Positions 26,170-34,382 of a stretch of DNA of 64,000 bases are shown one piece after another. The DNA is from Streptococcus sp. S1 (GTDB lineage: Bacteria; Bacillota; Bacilli; Lactobacillales; Streptococcaceae). Made by a program: the position numbers and the translations under genes. The stretch is taken from contig NZ_CP139418.1 of the NCBI RefSeq assembly GCF_034137685.1, positions 1,577,001 through 1,641,000 of the forward strand. Direction: 5' to 3'. The notes under the pieces are model-generated. The model was not told the DNA's origin. It searched no databases and saw only the letters and a list, made by a program, of their open reading frames with translations. Numbering within the stretch: position 1 is the first letter of the stretch; every line of letters begins with the position of its first letter.

Positions 26170-27021
26170 TTATTTCACTTCTTGTTTATAAAATTCTTTC
26201 AAGGCATCCTTCCAGGTTGGAATAACGAATCCTGTAGCTTTCGCTTTTGCCAAACTCATTGTGGAGTTAAGTGGACGTTTCGCTTTAGCAGGGAATTGGC
26301 TGGAATCCACCGGCTTCACTTCTACATCCGTATCTTTGAGGATCTCAACTGCAAAGTCATACCAAGTTGTATCTTCTGCTGCATCATTTGAAAGGTGGTA
26401 ATAACCATATTCCTTACGGTTTTCAGCCAAATAAGTCATAAACTCTGCAAGAGTACGGGTCCAGGTCGGACGACCATGTTGGTCATTAACAACTGTAAGT
26501 GTTTTGTGAGTCTTGGCTAAGTTCTGCATGGTGAAGACAAAGTTCTTACCGTAGTTTCCAAAGACCCAAGCTGTACGGATGATATAAAAGTTAGACACAT
26601 ACTTCTCAACTAATTCTTCCCCCATACGTTTGGTACGACCGTACTCTGTTTGAGGATCTGGTTGATCGTCTACTTCCCATTCTTGTCCCACTGGTTTATT
26701 CCCATCAAAAACGTAGTCGGTTGAGATATAGACCAAGGTTGCACCATGCTTTTCAGATGCTTTTGCTACATTTTCTGTACCCGTCACGTTGATGGCATAG
26801 TCCAACTCTTTTCCTTCATCTTCTGCAGCATCAACAGCTGTGTAGGCAGCACAGTGATAAACCAAGGTTGGTTTTACTTCCGCAAATACCTCGTCTACTT
26901 TCTCTGCATTTGTGATATCCATTTCAGCCACATCAACAGCTACATATTCTTCATTTCGTTCATCTAGTAAATGGCGAAGCTCCGTTCCAAGTTGACCATT
27001 TGCACCTGTAATTAAAATCAT
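26170..27021 (-). CDS. rmlD: dTDP-4-dehydrorhamnose reductase (RmlD/GacA)
   Basis: The enzyme makes dTDP-L-rhamnose, the donor for the rhamnan. The 283-residue extended SDR protein shows ITGANGQLGTEL (NAD(P) site), the YISTDYVFDG segment with catalytic Thr and a Tyr in TEYGRTKRMGEE. In S. pyogenes the homologue is gacA, the first gene of the locus, so this placement fits. It has its own promoter and terminator here. rmlA, B and C are not in the window. Confidence 0.96.
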   Translation of the reverse strand: MILITGANGQLGTELRHLLDERNEEYVAVDVAEMDITNAEKVDEVFAEVKPTLVYHCAAYTAVDAAEDEGKELDYAINVTGTENVAKASEKHGATLVYISTDYVFDGNKPVGQEWEVDDQPDPQTEYGRTKRMGEELVEKYVSNFYIIRTAWVFGNYGKNFVFTMQNLAKTHKTLTVVNDQHGRPTWTRTLAEFMTYLAENRKEYGYYHLSNDAAEDTTWYDFAVEILKDTDVEVKPVDSSQFPAKAKRPLNSTMSLAKAKATGFVIPTWKDALKEFYKQEVK

Positions 27022-27052
27022 ATTATATTCCTTTCAAATGCTTTTCCCTATC

Positions 27053-27061
27053 ATTATAGCA
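27053..27061 (-). promoter_or_regulatory. rmlD promoter, extended -10 TGcTATAAT
   Basis: The TG of the extended -10 touches the T run of the preceding terminator, so the promoter and terminator are fused end to end. Confidence 0.6.
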
Positions 27062-27082
27062 AAAAAAGCAGAAGTTTTCTGC
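27061..27082 (-). terminator. Terminator of the SccN-like glycosyltransferase gene
   Basis: Minus-strand GCAGAA/TTCTGC stem followed by seven T, directly after the stop codon. Confidence 0.8.
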
Positions 27083-27085
27083 TTT

Positions 27086-28012
27086 TTACTCACTTTTCTC
27101 TTTGATGACATATATTGGACGTTTCTTAGTCTCCATGAAGATCTTACCGATATATTTCCCTAAAATTCCAATGGTTAGTAATTGAAACCCTCCCAAAAAA
27201 AGAATTACTGTCATGAGGGATGGCCATCCAGAAGTGGGATCCCCAATGACTAAGGTACGGATCACAATTAGAATCATCATAATAAAAGCCAATATCCAAG
27301 ATAAAAGTCCACCAAAAAAGGCAATATTTAGGGGAGCATCTGAAAAATTGACAATCCCTTCAATGGAGTATTTAAAGAGGGACCAAAAATTCCAAGATGT
27401 TTCTCCTACCACGCGCTCTATATTTTTATATTCTAGATATTCTGTTTCAAATCCTACCCAGACAAAAATCCCTTTTGAAAAACGATTGTACTCCGATAAC
27501 TCTATAATAGCATCGACCATAGGTCGGCGCATCAAACGAAAATCACGCGCACCATCAACCATTTCCACTTGGCTAATATGATTGATCAATTTATAAAACA
27601 TCTGTGCAAAGAAAGAACGAATCGGTGGTTCCCCATCACGGGTTACGCGTCTCGTTCCGACACAGTCTAAATCCGGCTGTTCCTCCAACTTCTGCTTCAT
27701 TTCAATCAATAACTCCGGAGGATCCTGCAGATCCACATCCATGACGGTCACGTATTCACCACTAGCAGCTTCAAGCCCAGCATATAGTGCAGCCTCTTTC
27801 CCGAAATTTCGAGAAAAAGAAAGGTAGTGCACATTTGAATCTGTAACATGTAGCTTTCGAAGAACGGATAGCGTACCATCTGAAGAGCCATCATTTATAA
27901 AAATATACTCAAACTTTTCTCCCATCTCCATCCGAACACGTTCCATCTCTTTATAAAACAATGGAATTGATTCTTCTTCGTTAAAACATGGGACTACAAC
28001 TGATATGGTCAT
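27086..28012 (-). CDS. Undecaprenyl-phosphate glycosyltransferase (GtrB/SccN-like)
   Basis: The 308-residue protein has a DPM1-like GT2 domain (TISVVVPCFNEEESIPLFY; MDVDLQDPPELL; ARDFRLMRR) and two C-terminal membrane spans (about 228-252 and 263-290). Enzymes of this build transfer glucose or a related sugar from UDP-sugar to undecaprenyl phosphate. In S. mutans SccN does so for rhamnan side chains. It has its own promoter and terminator between the GacIJK-like set and rmlD. Glucose as the sugar is inference from family. Confidence 0.85.
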   Translation of the reverse strand: MTISVVVPCFNEEESIPLFYKEMERVRMEMGEKFEYIFINDGSSDGTLSVLRKLHVTDSNVHYLSFSRNFGKEAALYAGLEAASGEYVTVMDVDLQDPPELLIEMKQKLEEQPDLDCVGTRRVTRDGEPPIRSFFAQMFYKLINHISQVEMVDGARDFRLMRRPMVDAIIELSEYNRFSKGIFVWVGFETEYLEYKNIERVVGETSWNFWSLFKYSIEGIVNFSDAPLNIAFFGGLLSWILAFIMMILIVIRTLVIGDPTSGWPSLMTVILFLGGFQLLTIGILGKYIGKIFMETKKRPIYVIKEKSE

Positions 28013-28040
28013 CTCTTACTCCTTGATTTATTCACTTTTT

Positions 28041-28049
28041 ATTGTAACA
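28041..28049 (-). promoter_or_regulatory. Promoter of the SccN-like gene, extended -10 TGtTACAAT
   Basis: TACAAT with TG one base upstream, 29 bases before the ATG, in the 90-base gap after the DUF2142 gene. The -35 is weak. Confidence 0.45.
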
Positions 28050-28102
28050 AAAAGCTTTGATTTTCCCTAGTATATAACTTAATTGTATGCTGAAACATGA
28101 AG

Positions 28103-29617
28103 TTAATAGTATTGACTAATAGTTGCAATGATTGAGACAAGAATAAACAAGGTAGCAATGTAACTAAATGTATATTCTACTTCATTCTGATTGTATTCAA
28201 GCGGTTCTGTTCTATTCTGATTCCAAAACAGTCTTCTTGAAAAATTAGTTATACAACCAAGGAGTATAAAAATTCCTGCAAAATATCTCCCCTGAATACC
28301 TTTAATAGAAATATCAGCAACCTCACCCCACATTAGATAGGCTGTCATTAGAATTCCAAAAACAATCCCCATTGAGACGAGAACTACCCCAAACTTCGCA
28401 AAAGTTTTTAGTGGTTTTCCATTTGGAAGTACAACTAATGTAACTGAGATGAATATCAAATAAAACCACATAAAAGCTTTCGCATCATAAGTCAACCAAC
28501 CAAAAGTAAATAATGATTGTAATTTAAATGGAATAAAATTCACAACTTCTTTAATCATCATTCTCGTGAAGTCAGAAAAATGATGCAAGGTAAATATAAT
28601 CTTTTTCATTGGATTAACTGCTGGATTCGGATGCACAACCGTTGCATTAATCCCACTTGTCACCTTCAACCAAATTACACTGGTTAGAGCTACCATAAGA
28701 ATAGAACCAGCAATTAGAAGATATTGTTTTTTATTGAGTTTCTCTTTTGGTAAAAAAGCTAATAAACAGATCAATAACACATAAGGCAATTTGGAAAAAG
28801 CTATTAAAATACATAGGAGACTATAGGAGAGTATATCTCTATTACTAACTTTATCTTTTTCAAAATAGGATAAAAATAGACCAATAACTAAAAAGATGAG
28901 ACCATTAGCAAATGCATCCTGATTAAACGATGCAGCAATATAAATATTAATAGGAATAATCGCCAGTAAGGAAAAGAATAATTGCTTATCTCCTGATTTC
29001 TTAACAGCTAATCGAACCAGTAAGGCAAAAACAAGTAGATTGAAAAATCTCCCTAGAAAAATCGAAGCAAATACACTTAAATGTAGGATACGAGCAAGGA
29101 TAATCCCTAAGGTTTGTGGTAAGTAACTAACAAAAGAATAGCCATTTGTATTCCCTAAATTAGAATAAACAACTTTTTTATCAGAAACTTGTTTATCTTC
29201 AAGTTCCGTTTGTAATAGAGGCTTTTTAAATTCTCCTTCAACCTCAGATATATCAGATGACACCTTCATTTCCTCAACCGAAGATGGCAAATATAAGTGA
29301 CCATCACTTATATATAAGGCCCTAGAATAATGGAAGTTTTCATCTGGACTATCCATATTTGGAGTATAGACACAAAATACTAGTCCTGTAAATAAGATTA
29401 TTGAGAAGATTTTATTGTATAACTTCATATTTACTAGTGATAGAAATGTGAAAATTCCCCCAATGATAAGGAACGTTTTGATTGGTGCATTTTTAAAAGG
29501 ACCATCGAAATAGAAATACGTACCAAACATCACAAACCAGATGAGCAAAATATAAAACTTCTTTTGCCAAATATTGTGAAAGAAATTTAAACCTTTTTTT
29601 GAAATATAATCTGTCAT
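28103..29617 (-). CDS. DUF2142 family multi-span membrane protein, possible GT-C transferase
   Basis: The 504-residue protein has about 12 hydrophobic segments and one large extracytoplasmic loop (about 85-165), with FCVYTPNMDSPDENFHY just after an early span. The Asp/Glu-rich DSPDE in that first loop is what one expects of GT-C enzymes that use polyprenyl-phosphate sugars. It stands where S. pyogenes has gacL, a GT-C enzyme attaching GlcNAc to the rhamnan outside the cell. That equivalence is inference. It overlaps the GT4 gene upstream by four bases. The base composition is notably A/T-rich. Confidence 0.72.
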   Translation of the reverse strand: MTDYISKKGLNFFHNIWQKKFYILLIWFVMFGTYFYFDGPFKNAPIKTFLIIGGIFTFLSLVNMKLYNKIFSIILFTGLVFCVYTPNMDSPDENFHYSRALYISDGHLYLPSSVEEMKVSSDISEVEGEFKKPLLQTELEDKQVSDKKVVYSNLGNTNGYSFVSYLPQTLGIILARILHLSVFASIFLGRFFNLLVFALLVRLAVKKSGDKQLFFSLLAIIPINIYIAASFNQDAFANGLIFLVIGLFLSYFEKDKVSNRDILSYSLLCILIAFSKLPYVLLICLLAFLPKEKLNKKQYLLIAGSILMVALTSVIWLKVTSGINATVVHPNPAVNPMKKIIFTLHHFSDFTRMMIKEVVNFIPFKLQSLFTFGWLTYDAKAFMWFYLIFISVTLVVLPNGKPLKTFAKFGVVLVSMGIVFGILMTAYLMWGEVADISIKGIQGRYFAGIFILLGCITNFSRRLFWNQNRTEPLEYNQNEVEYTFSYIATLFILVSIIATISQYY

Positions 29618-30768
29618 GTAATACCTTTTTTATCCTCTAACTTCTTAAACAAAGCATACCACTTTTGAACGATAACATCCTCTGCATAATTTCCTATAAC
29701 ATAGTCCTGTCCTCTTCTTCCAATCCCCTCTAGTATCTCAGGATTCGTTAGAAAATACCTCATTTTATTCGTCAATTCTCCAACACTTGGATTAAAAAGC
29801 ATTTCGGGGGTAGCAGATTGCAGATCAGCAACTCCTTGCGAACAGTTATAAGTTAATACTGGAGTTCCTAAAACCATTGACTCTACAACCGACATACCAA
29901 AAGCTTCCGATTTAGAAGTTAATAACGTAAACAAAGATTTTTGGTAAACTTCCTTAACCTGAGTCGTTTTCCCTTTTAAGGTAATACGTTTTGTCATTCC
30001 TAATTGATCAATAAGTAATTGGAGAGTTTCCTTCAAATTTCCAGATCCGTATATATTAAAACTCACATCCGGAAATTCATCAGCTACTTGTGCAAAGGCC
30101 TGAATTTGATGATCAATTTGCTTAACAGGATCTAATCTACCAACAAATGAAATAATCTTTGACTTCTCTTGATAATCATTTTCTGATGCTTCTATATATC
30201 TTGGTAATGGATTTGTAATCGCAACAAATTTTTCCAATGGAATCTTATAATGCTGACTGATTAACTCTGAATAGGAATCTGATAAGAACATGATACAATC
30301 CAATTTCGGATACTTATTTTTAATAATATATGGATAAACTTTGTAGATTCCTTTGCATTCTAATACAAAATCAGCAGAAGAATGCATTTGTCCAATGAAG
30401 AAAGCATGATTAGAGAATTTCTTCAAACTTTTTTCCATCAGGAGATAAACAATTGGGTTTGCCAAGATGACCATTGGATTTTCAGATTTTGCTAATAAAT
30501 CTGATAAAATCGTATCTAATTTTTTTGAGAAAAACTTCTCTTTTAAAAATAACCACGGTTTTTCAAAAAAAATATCTTCCTGGTATAATAAAATTTCTTG
30601 ATATTTCTCCTGTACCTTTACATACTTTTCCTGTGATTGGATAGCACAGCCGACAACAGTCACCTTATTCCCATCTTCAGCAAATCGTGTAGCCAGCTGA
30701 TCCACAACCCTCTGAACGCCACCGATTCCACCTAGATGATGAGTGACAAAAATAATATCTCTTTTCAT
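29614..30768 (-). CDS. Family 4 glycosyltransferase
   Basis: The 384-residue protein is a GT-B, GT4-type enzyme: VTHHLGGIGGVQRVVDQLA at the start, ISFVGRLDPVKQIDHQIQAF opening the second domain, and SEAFGMSVVESMVLGTPVL as the donor-binding motif. The sugar and acceptor are unknown. It lies between the flippase-like gene and the DUF2142 gene, where S. pyogenes has no extra glycosyltransferase, so it may build a longer side chain before flipping. Confidence 0.85.
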   Translation of the reverse strand: MKRDIIFVTHHLGGIGGVQRVVDQLATRFAEDGNKVTVVGCAIQSQEKYVKVQEKYQEILLYQEDIFFEKPWLFLKEKFFSKKLDTILSDLLAKSENPMVILANPIVYLLMEKSLKKFSNHAFFIGQMHSSADFVLECKGIYKVYPYIIKNKYPKLDCIMFLSDSYSELISQHYKIPLEKFVAITNPLPRYIEASENDYQEKSKIISFVGRLDPVKQIDHQIQAFAQVADEFPDVSFNIYGSGNLKETLQLLIDQLGMTKRITLKGKTTQVKEVYQKSLFTLLTSKSEAFGMSVVESMVLGTPVLTYNCSQGVADLQSATPEMLFNPSVGELTNKMRYFLTNPEILEGIGRRGQDYVIGNYAEDVIVQKWYALFKKLEDKKGIT

Positions 30769-30771
30769 TTT

Positions 30772-32031
30772 CTATTTCCTTCTGAATTTTATGATACTAA
30801 AAATTGTTAAACTTCCAATTGCATATACTATCATTGCAATACAAAAACTAATAGAAGCTCCCATAATCTGGTACTTATTAACTAACTCAGTTGTAATCAT
30901 TTTAGTAACGATAAACATCAGGATATACACAGACAATAAATAATAGTGTTTCCTCATGATAATTAGTATATTCTCAAGTATAATCGAAAAAGAATATAGA
31001 ACACCAGAAAGGACAAGAATAGTCAATTCCAACTTATACTTCAATAAATCCAATCCAAATATCAAACTTAATACGTTGACACCTATTAAATAAGTTAAAA
31101 AAGTAATAACTATGCCTATTGAGAGAGTAAGAAGCAGGATTTTTAAAAACATTTTGTAAAATACCTGAAATTTTTTCCTCTGCCACAATTCGGCCATTTG
31201 TGTAATGAGTGGTCTTACCACTAAAATACACAGGCTCATAAAAAATACTGGCATAAACAGAATATTGTAATCCCTTTGAGCACCAGCCTCCACTATTCCT
31301 TTTGCATATGCGCCAGAAATTGATAATTTTGCCTCATTAAAAACGAGTGTTAATAAAAACCCGTAAATAAACAAAGAAAAGCAAACTCTAATAATTTTAA
31401 AGGATTCATCTATCGTATTTCTTGAAAAAATATTCCTAAAACTTAGCTTGTCAAATAATTTGAAATGAGCATAATCATAACTAAATACAAAAAATAAATT
31501 AAAGAGAGCTAGGGCCAATAAGGTTAGAACCATAGAATGAGACAACAAGAGTCCAAATAGAAGAATGAGCACACTTAAAGCATATCGATAAACCATGGCC
31601 TTCCCAGCAATATCTAAACGACCATGCTGTTGAAAATAGCCTTGAAATAAGTCAGAAAAAGCATCTGCTACACGATACACAATAATCCAAGTAATAATCA
31701 TCACAGAATTATTCGTAAAATCATAGTTTATTGTCCATAAATATGGAAATAAACTAATCACCATCATGGTAACAGTCAGCAATCTTGTAAAATAGTATGC
31801 TGAAAAAGGGTGACTTGATTTGACATCTGTAGCTTGGTAATTTCGAACTTGAAATTGTCCGATAATAATCCATAAATTACCAATTGAGGTAGCTAGACTA
31901 AATTGATCTGCCACCTCACTTGTTTGCATTCTAGATACGATTAATAAATATAAAACAGAAACTGCTGCTGCTGCAAAATTCCCTAGCAGATTCCATATGT
32001 AAATACTTTTTTGAGAAGGAGTGTTATTCAT
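30772..32031 (-). CDS. Polysaccharide flippase-like membrane protein (GacK-like)
   Basis: The roughly 419-residue protein has 12 hydrophobic segments with the Wzx/MATE-like start YIWNLLGNFAAAAVSVLYLLI and conserved YRVADAFSDLFQGYFQQHGRLDIAGKA between spans. GacK of S. pyogenes is a flippase of this size in the same order after GacJ, proposed to move GlcNAc-P-undecaprenol outward. The start is set at MNNTPSQKS after AGGAGAAAG; an ATG four codons earlier is possible. It overlaps the DUF2304 gene. Confidence 0.82.
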   Translation of the reverse strand: MNNTPSQKSIYIWNLLGNFAAAAVSVLYLLIVSRMQTSEVADQFSLATSIGNLWIIIGQFQVRNYQATDVKSSHPFSAYYFTRLLTVTMMVISLFPYLWTINYDFTNNSVMIITWIIVYRVADAFSDLFQGYFQQHGRLDIAGKAMVYRYALSVLILLFGLLLSHSMVLTLLALALFNLFFVFSYDYAHFKLFDKLSFRNIFSRNTIDESFKIIRVCFSLFIYGFLLTLVFNEAKLSISGAYAKGIVEAGAQRDYNILFMPVFFMSLCILVVRPLITQMAELWQRKKFQVFYKMFLKILLLTLSIGIVITFLTYLIGVNVLSLIFGLDLLKYKLELTILVLSGVLYSFSIILENILIIMRKHYYLLSVYILMFIVTKMITTELVNKYQIMGASISFCIAMIVYAIGSLTIFSIIKFRRK

Positions 32032-32365
32032 CTTTCTCCTCATTCTTGTTTAAAGCAATGACTTGAACAAGATTTTTAAATTTGGTATCTAATTTTGACA
32101 CTCGTACAGTTAACTGAAACTGATTCATCAATAGCAAGAAAATAATAAAAAGAAAAATAAAATTAACAGCAGATGCAATCCCTAAGGATGCTGCAATAAA
32201 CTCTGCTAACTTTGGAAAAATACTAAAAACTAATAAAATTAATGAGAAGAAGATCCAAAACAAAGCGTCATTAATTTGTACACGAGATTTTCTAATATTC
32301 TGAAGGATGAAGCCGCATGTTCCCAATGAAACAAACACTAATACAACTTGAAACCAGATTGACAT
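32024..32365 (-). CDS. DUF2304 small membrane protein (GacJ-like)
   Basis: The 113-residue protein has three hydrophobic segments and a polar C-terminus, the DUF2304 pattern (FWIFFSLILLVFSIFPKL is the family's central motif). GacJ of S. pyogenes has the same length and partners GacI, raising its catalytic activity. Here too it directly follows the GT2 gene. It overlaps the flippase gene. Confidence 0.85.
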   Translation of the reverse strand: MSIWFQVVLVFVSLGTCGFILQNIRKSRVQINDALFWIFFSLILLVFSIFPKLAEFIAASLGIASAVNFIFLFIIFLLLMNQFQLTVRVSKLDTKFKNLVQVIALNKNEEKDE

Positions 32366-32366
32366 T

Positions 32367-33065
32367 CTATTTTCCTCTCTCCCTAAAATTCTGAATGAAT
32401 AAAATAGATACGAACATATGAATCATGTACTTAATGGAACGTGAAAACGTTAGATAGCTTTCTCCTGCTTGTCTCTCTTCCATTCGAACTTGAACTTCTG
32501 AAATTGGAACACCATTTCTTAATAAATAAGAAACAGTATCTGGTTCAGGACCATAGTTAATATTTCTCGCAAAAACTTGTATTAAATCTTTAGAAAACAT
32601 TCTCATTCCAGATGTTGGATCATTGATCGTTTTACCAGTTGTTAATTTAATAGCAAAACTAATAAGGGTATTCCCTAACATACGAAATGAATTTGGTCTT
32701 TTATCTGTTACAAATCGAGAACCAATCACCATTTTATTTCCTTTATCAATTTCTTCTTCTAAAGCAGCAATATACTCTGGAAGATGCTGACCATCTGCAT
32801 CAAATTGAACTGCTTTTTCATAACCGTATTGGTAAGCATACAATAATCCAGTTTGAAATGCTCCAGCTAGTCCAAGATTGACTGGTAAATCAATAATATT
32901 ATAGCCATTGTTATGACAAATTTCTGAGGTTTGATCTCTTGAACCGTCATTGATAATCACATAATCATACTGAGAATAATTTTGAATAATATTATTTACT
33001 ACTGACTGAATCGAACCTTCCTCATTATATGCAGGTATAATAATCAATAAATCTGAGGATTTCAA
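32367..33065 (-). CDS. Polyprenyl-phosphate glycosyltransferase (GacI-like GT2)
   Basis: The 232-residue protein is a DPM1-like GT2 domain without its own C-terminal membrane spans: LLIIIPAYNEEGSIQSVV, QFDADGQHLPEYI, INDPTSGMRMFS. The lack of spans is made up by the DUF2304 partner one base downstream, exactly as for GacI-GacJ, which together make GlcNAc-phosphate-undecaprenol. The donor here is inferred. It begins an operon of five genes ending at 28103. Confidence 0.87.
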   Translation of the reverse strand: MKSSDLLIIIPAYNEEGSIQSVVNNIIQNYSQYDYVIINDGSRDQTSEICHNNGYNIIDLPVNLGLAGAFQTGLLYAYQYGYEKAVQFDADGQHLPEYIAALEEEIDKGNKMVIGSRFVTDKRPNSFRMLGNTLISFAIKLTTGKTINDPTSGMRMFSKDLIQVFARNINYGPEPDTVSYLLRNGVPISEVQVRMEERQAGESYLTFSRSIKYMIHMFVSILFIQNFRERGK

Positions 33066-33100
33066 TATCCTTCTTCCTCCATTAAAATTCTTTTTTATCC

Positions 33101-33106
33101 ATTATA
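33101..33106 (-). promoter_or_regulatory. Promoter of the GacIJK-like operon (-10 TATAAT)
   Basis: A consensus TATAAT lies 35 bases before the ATG of the GT2 gene, with a weak -35 (TGGATA) at 18 bases. A second possible -10 (TGgTATAAA) sits at 33143-33151. Confidence 0.5.
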
Positions 33107-33174
33107 CAATAACCAAAATATTTTATCCACTAATCTCAGAACTTTATACCATCAATAACAATTGTTGTAAGCAT

Positions 33175-33207
33175 AAAAAAGCTCGATATTAGTTATAAAT
33201 ATCAAGC
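33175..33207 (-). terminator. Terminator of galE
   Basis: Minus-strand stem GCTTGATATT/AATATCGAGC (one wobble) with a seven-base loop and six T. Confidence 0.8.
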
Positions 33208-33226
33208 AATTCGTTAAACTTAGTTA

Positions 33227-34243
33227 TTATTCAAATCCATTTGGATGTTTGCTTTGCCATCTCCAGGCATCTTGGCACATGCGATGAATATCATATTGAG
33301 CTTTCCAACCTAACTCCTCATTTGCTTTCGATGGATCTGCGTAACAGGTTGCAATATCTCCAGCACGTCTTTCAACAATCTTATAAGGAATTGTTTTTCC
33401 TACCACTTCTTCCATATTTTGAATGATTTCAAGAACAGAGTATCCTCTACCGGTACCTAAGTTATAGATATTTAATCCTGAATCTTTTTCAAGTTTCCTT
33501 AATGCCGCCACGTGTCCCTTTGCTAAATCAACCACATGGATATAGTCGCGGACTCCAGTTCCATCTGGAGTTGGATAATCGTTTCCAAACACATTAACAT
33601 ATTCTAGCTTTCCAACAGCTACCTGTGTTACATAAGGTAAAAGATTATTTGGGATTCCATTTGGATTTTCACCGATATCACCACTTTCATGAGCACCAAT
33701 TGGATTGAAATAGCGTAATAATACGATGTTCCATGAAGAATCTGCCTTGTATATATCTTGAAGCATCTCTTCAATCATCAATTTTGTTCTTCCATATGGA
33801 TTGGTTACTGATAGCGAAAAATCCTCTAAGATAGGAACAGTATGTGGATCTCCGTATACTGTCGCTGACGAGCTAAAAATAATGTTTTTACACTGGACTT
33901 CTTCCATAACTCGAAGCAAGGTCAATGTTCCGGTTATATTGTTTTCATAATATGTGAGAGGGATTTGAACCGATTCTCCAACGGCTTTCAATGCAGCAAA
34001 GTGAATCACCCCTGTAGGTTGTTCTTTTATGAATACTTCCAATAACTTCTCTTTGTCTCGAACATCTATATCGTATAATGTAATAGATTTACCAATAATC
34101 TTTTCGACTTCCCGTACACTCTTTTTACTACTATTCACAAAGTTATCTACAACAACTACTTCATGACCAGCTTTGGTCAATTCAATCAGTGTATGAGAAC
34201 CAATAAAGCCTGCACCACCCGTTACTAAAATTTTATGTTTCAT
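33227..34243 (-). CDS. galE: UDP-glucose 4-epimerase GalE
   Basis: The 338-residue SDR protein interconverts UDP-glucose and UDP-galactose (and in some cases the GlcNAc forms). It shows VTGGAGFIGSHTL, the catalytic SSSATVYGD, YGRTKLMIEEML and FNPIGAHESG. The start is MKHKILVTGGAG at 34243 after GAGG; an ATG at 34345 would add 34 unconserved residues and cross the promoter. It is placed upstream of the side-chain operon but with its own terminator, so it could supply a galacto-sugar for the polysaccharide or serve general Leloir metabolism. Confidence 0.95.
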   Translation of the reverse strand: MKHKILVTGGAGFIGSHTLIELTKAGHEVVVVDNFVNSSKKSVREVEKIIGKSITLYDIDVRDKEKLLEVFIKEQPTGVIHFAALKAVGESVQIPLTYYENNITGTLTLLRVMEEVQCKNIIFSSSATVYGDPHTVPILEDFSLSVTNPYGRTKLMIEEMLQDIYKADSSWNIVLLRYFNPIGAHESGDIGENPNGIPNNLLPYVTQVAVGKLEYVNVFGNDYPTPDGTGVRDYIHVVDLAKGHVAALRKLEKDSGLNIYNLGTGRGYSVLEIIQNMEEVVGKTIPYKIVERRAGDIATCYADPSKANEELGWKAQYDIHRMCQDAWRWQSKHPNGFE

Positions 34244-34275
34244 TATTTTATCCTCAACTAAATAAATCTCTTTCA

Positions 34276-34304
34276 TTATCCCATATTTCATAAATAATTT
34301 CAAA
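34276..34304 (-). promoter_or_regulatory. galE promoter
   Basis: TTGAAA, 17 bases, GATAAT on the minus strand, about 33 bases before the galE start. Confidence 0.65.
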
Positions 34305-34321
34305 AGTTGTGGGATATTTTT

Positions 34322-34353
34322 CCCCCCGCCCCTCCCCCTTTTCATGGTATAAT
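34322..34353 (+). promoter_or_regulatory. Promoter of Gfo/Idh gene with C-rich tract
   Basis: An extended -10 TGgTATAAT (34345-34353) is preceded by a tract made of C runs (six, four and five C separated by single other bases or so). In an A/T-rich genome this is unusual and it occupies the -35/spacer zone. Confidence 0.6.
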
Positions 34354-34382
34354 AGAGTGAATTGATTGCGGAAGGACACCTT

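Noticed and set aside
16017..33065. A complete capsule (cps) locus
   Set aside because: There is no wzg/wzh/wzd/wze set and no Wzy polymerase. The RgpC/RgpD ABC exporter and RgpF mark it as a rhamnose wall-polysaccharide locus.
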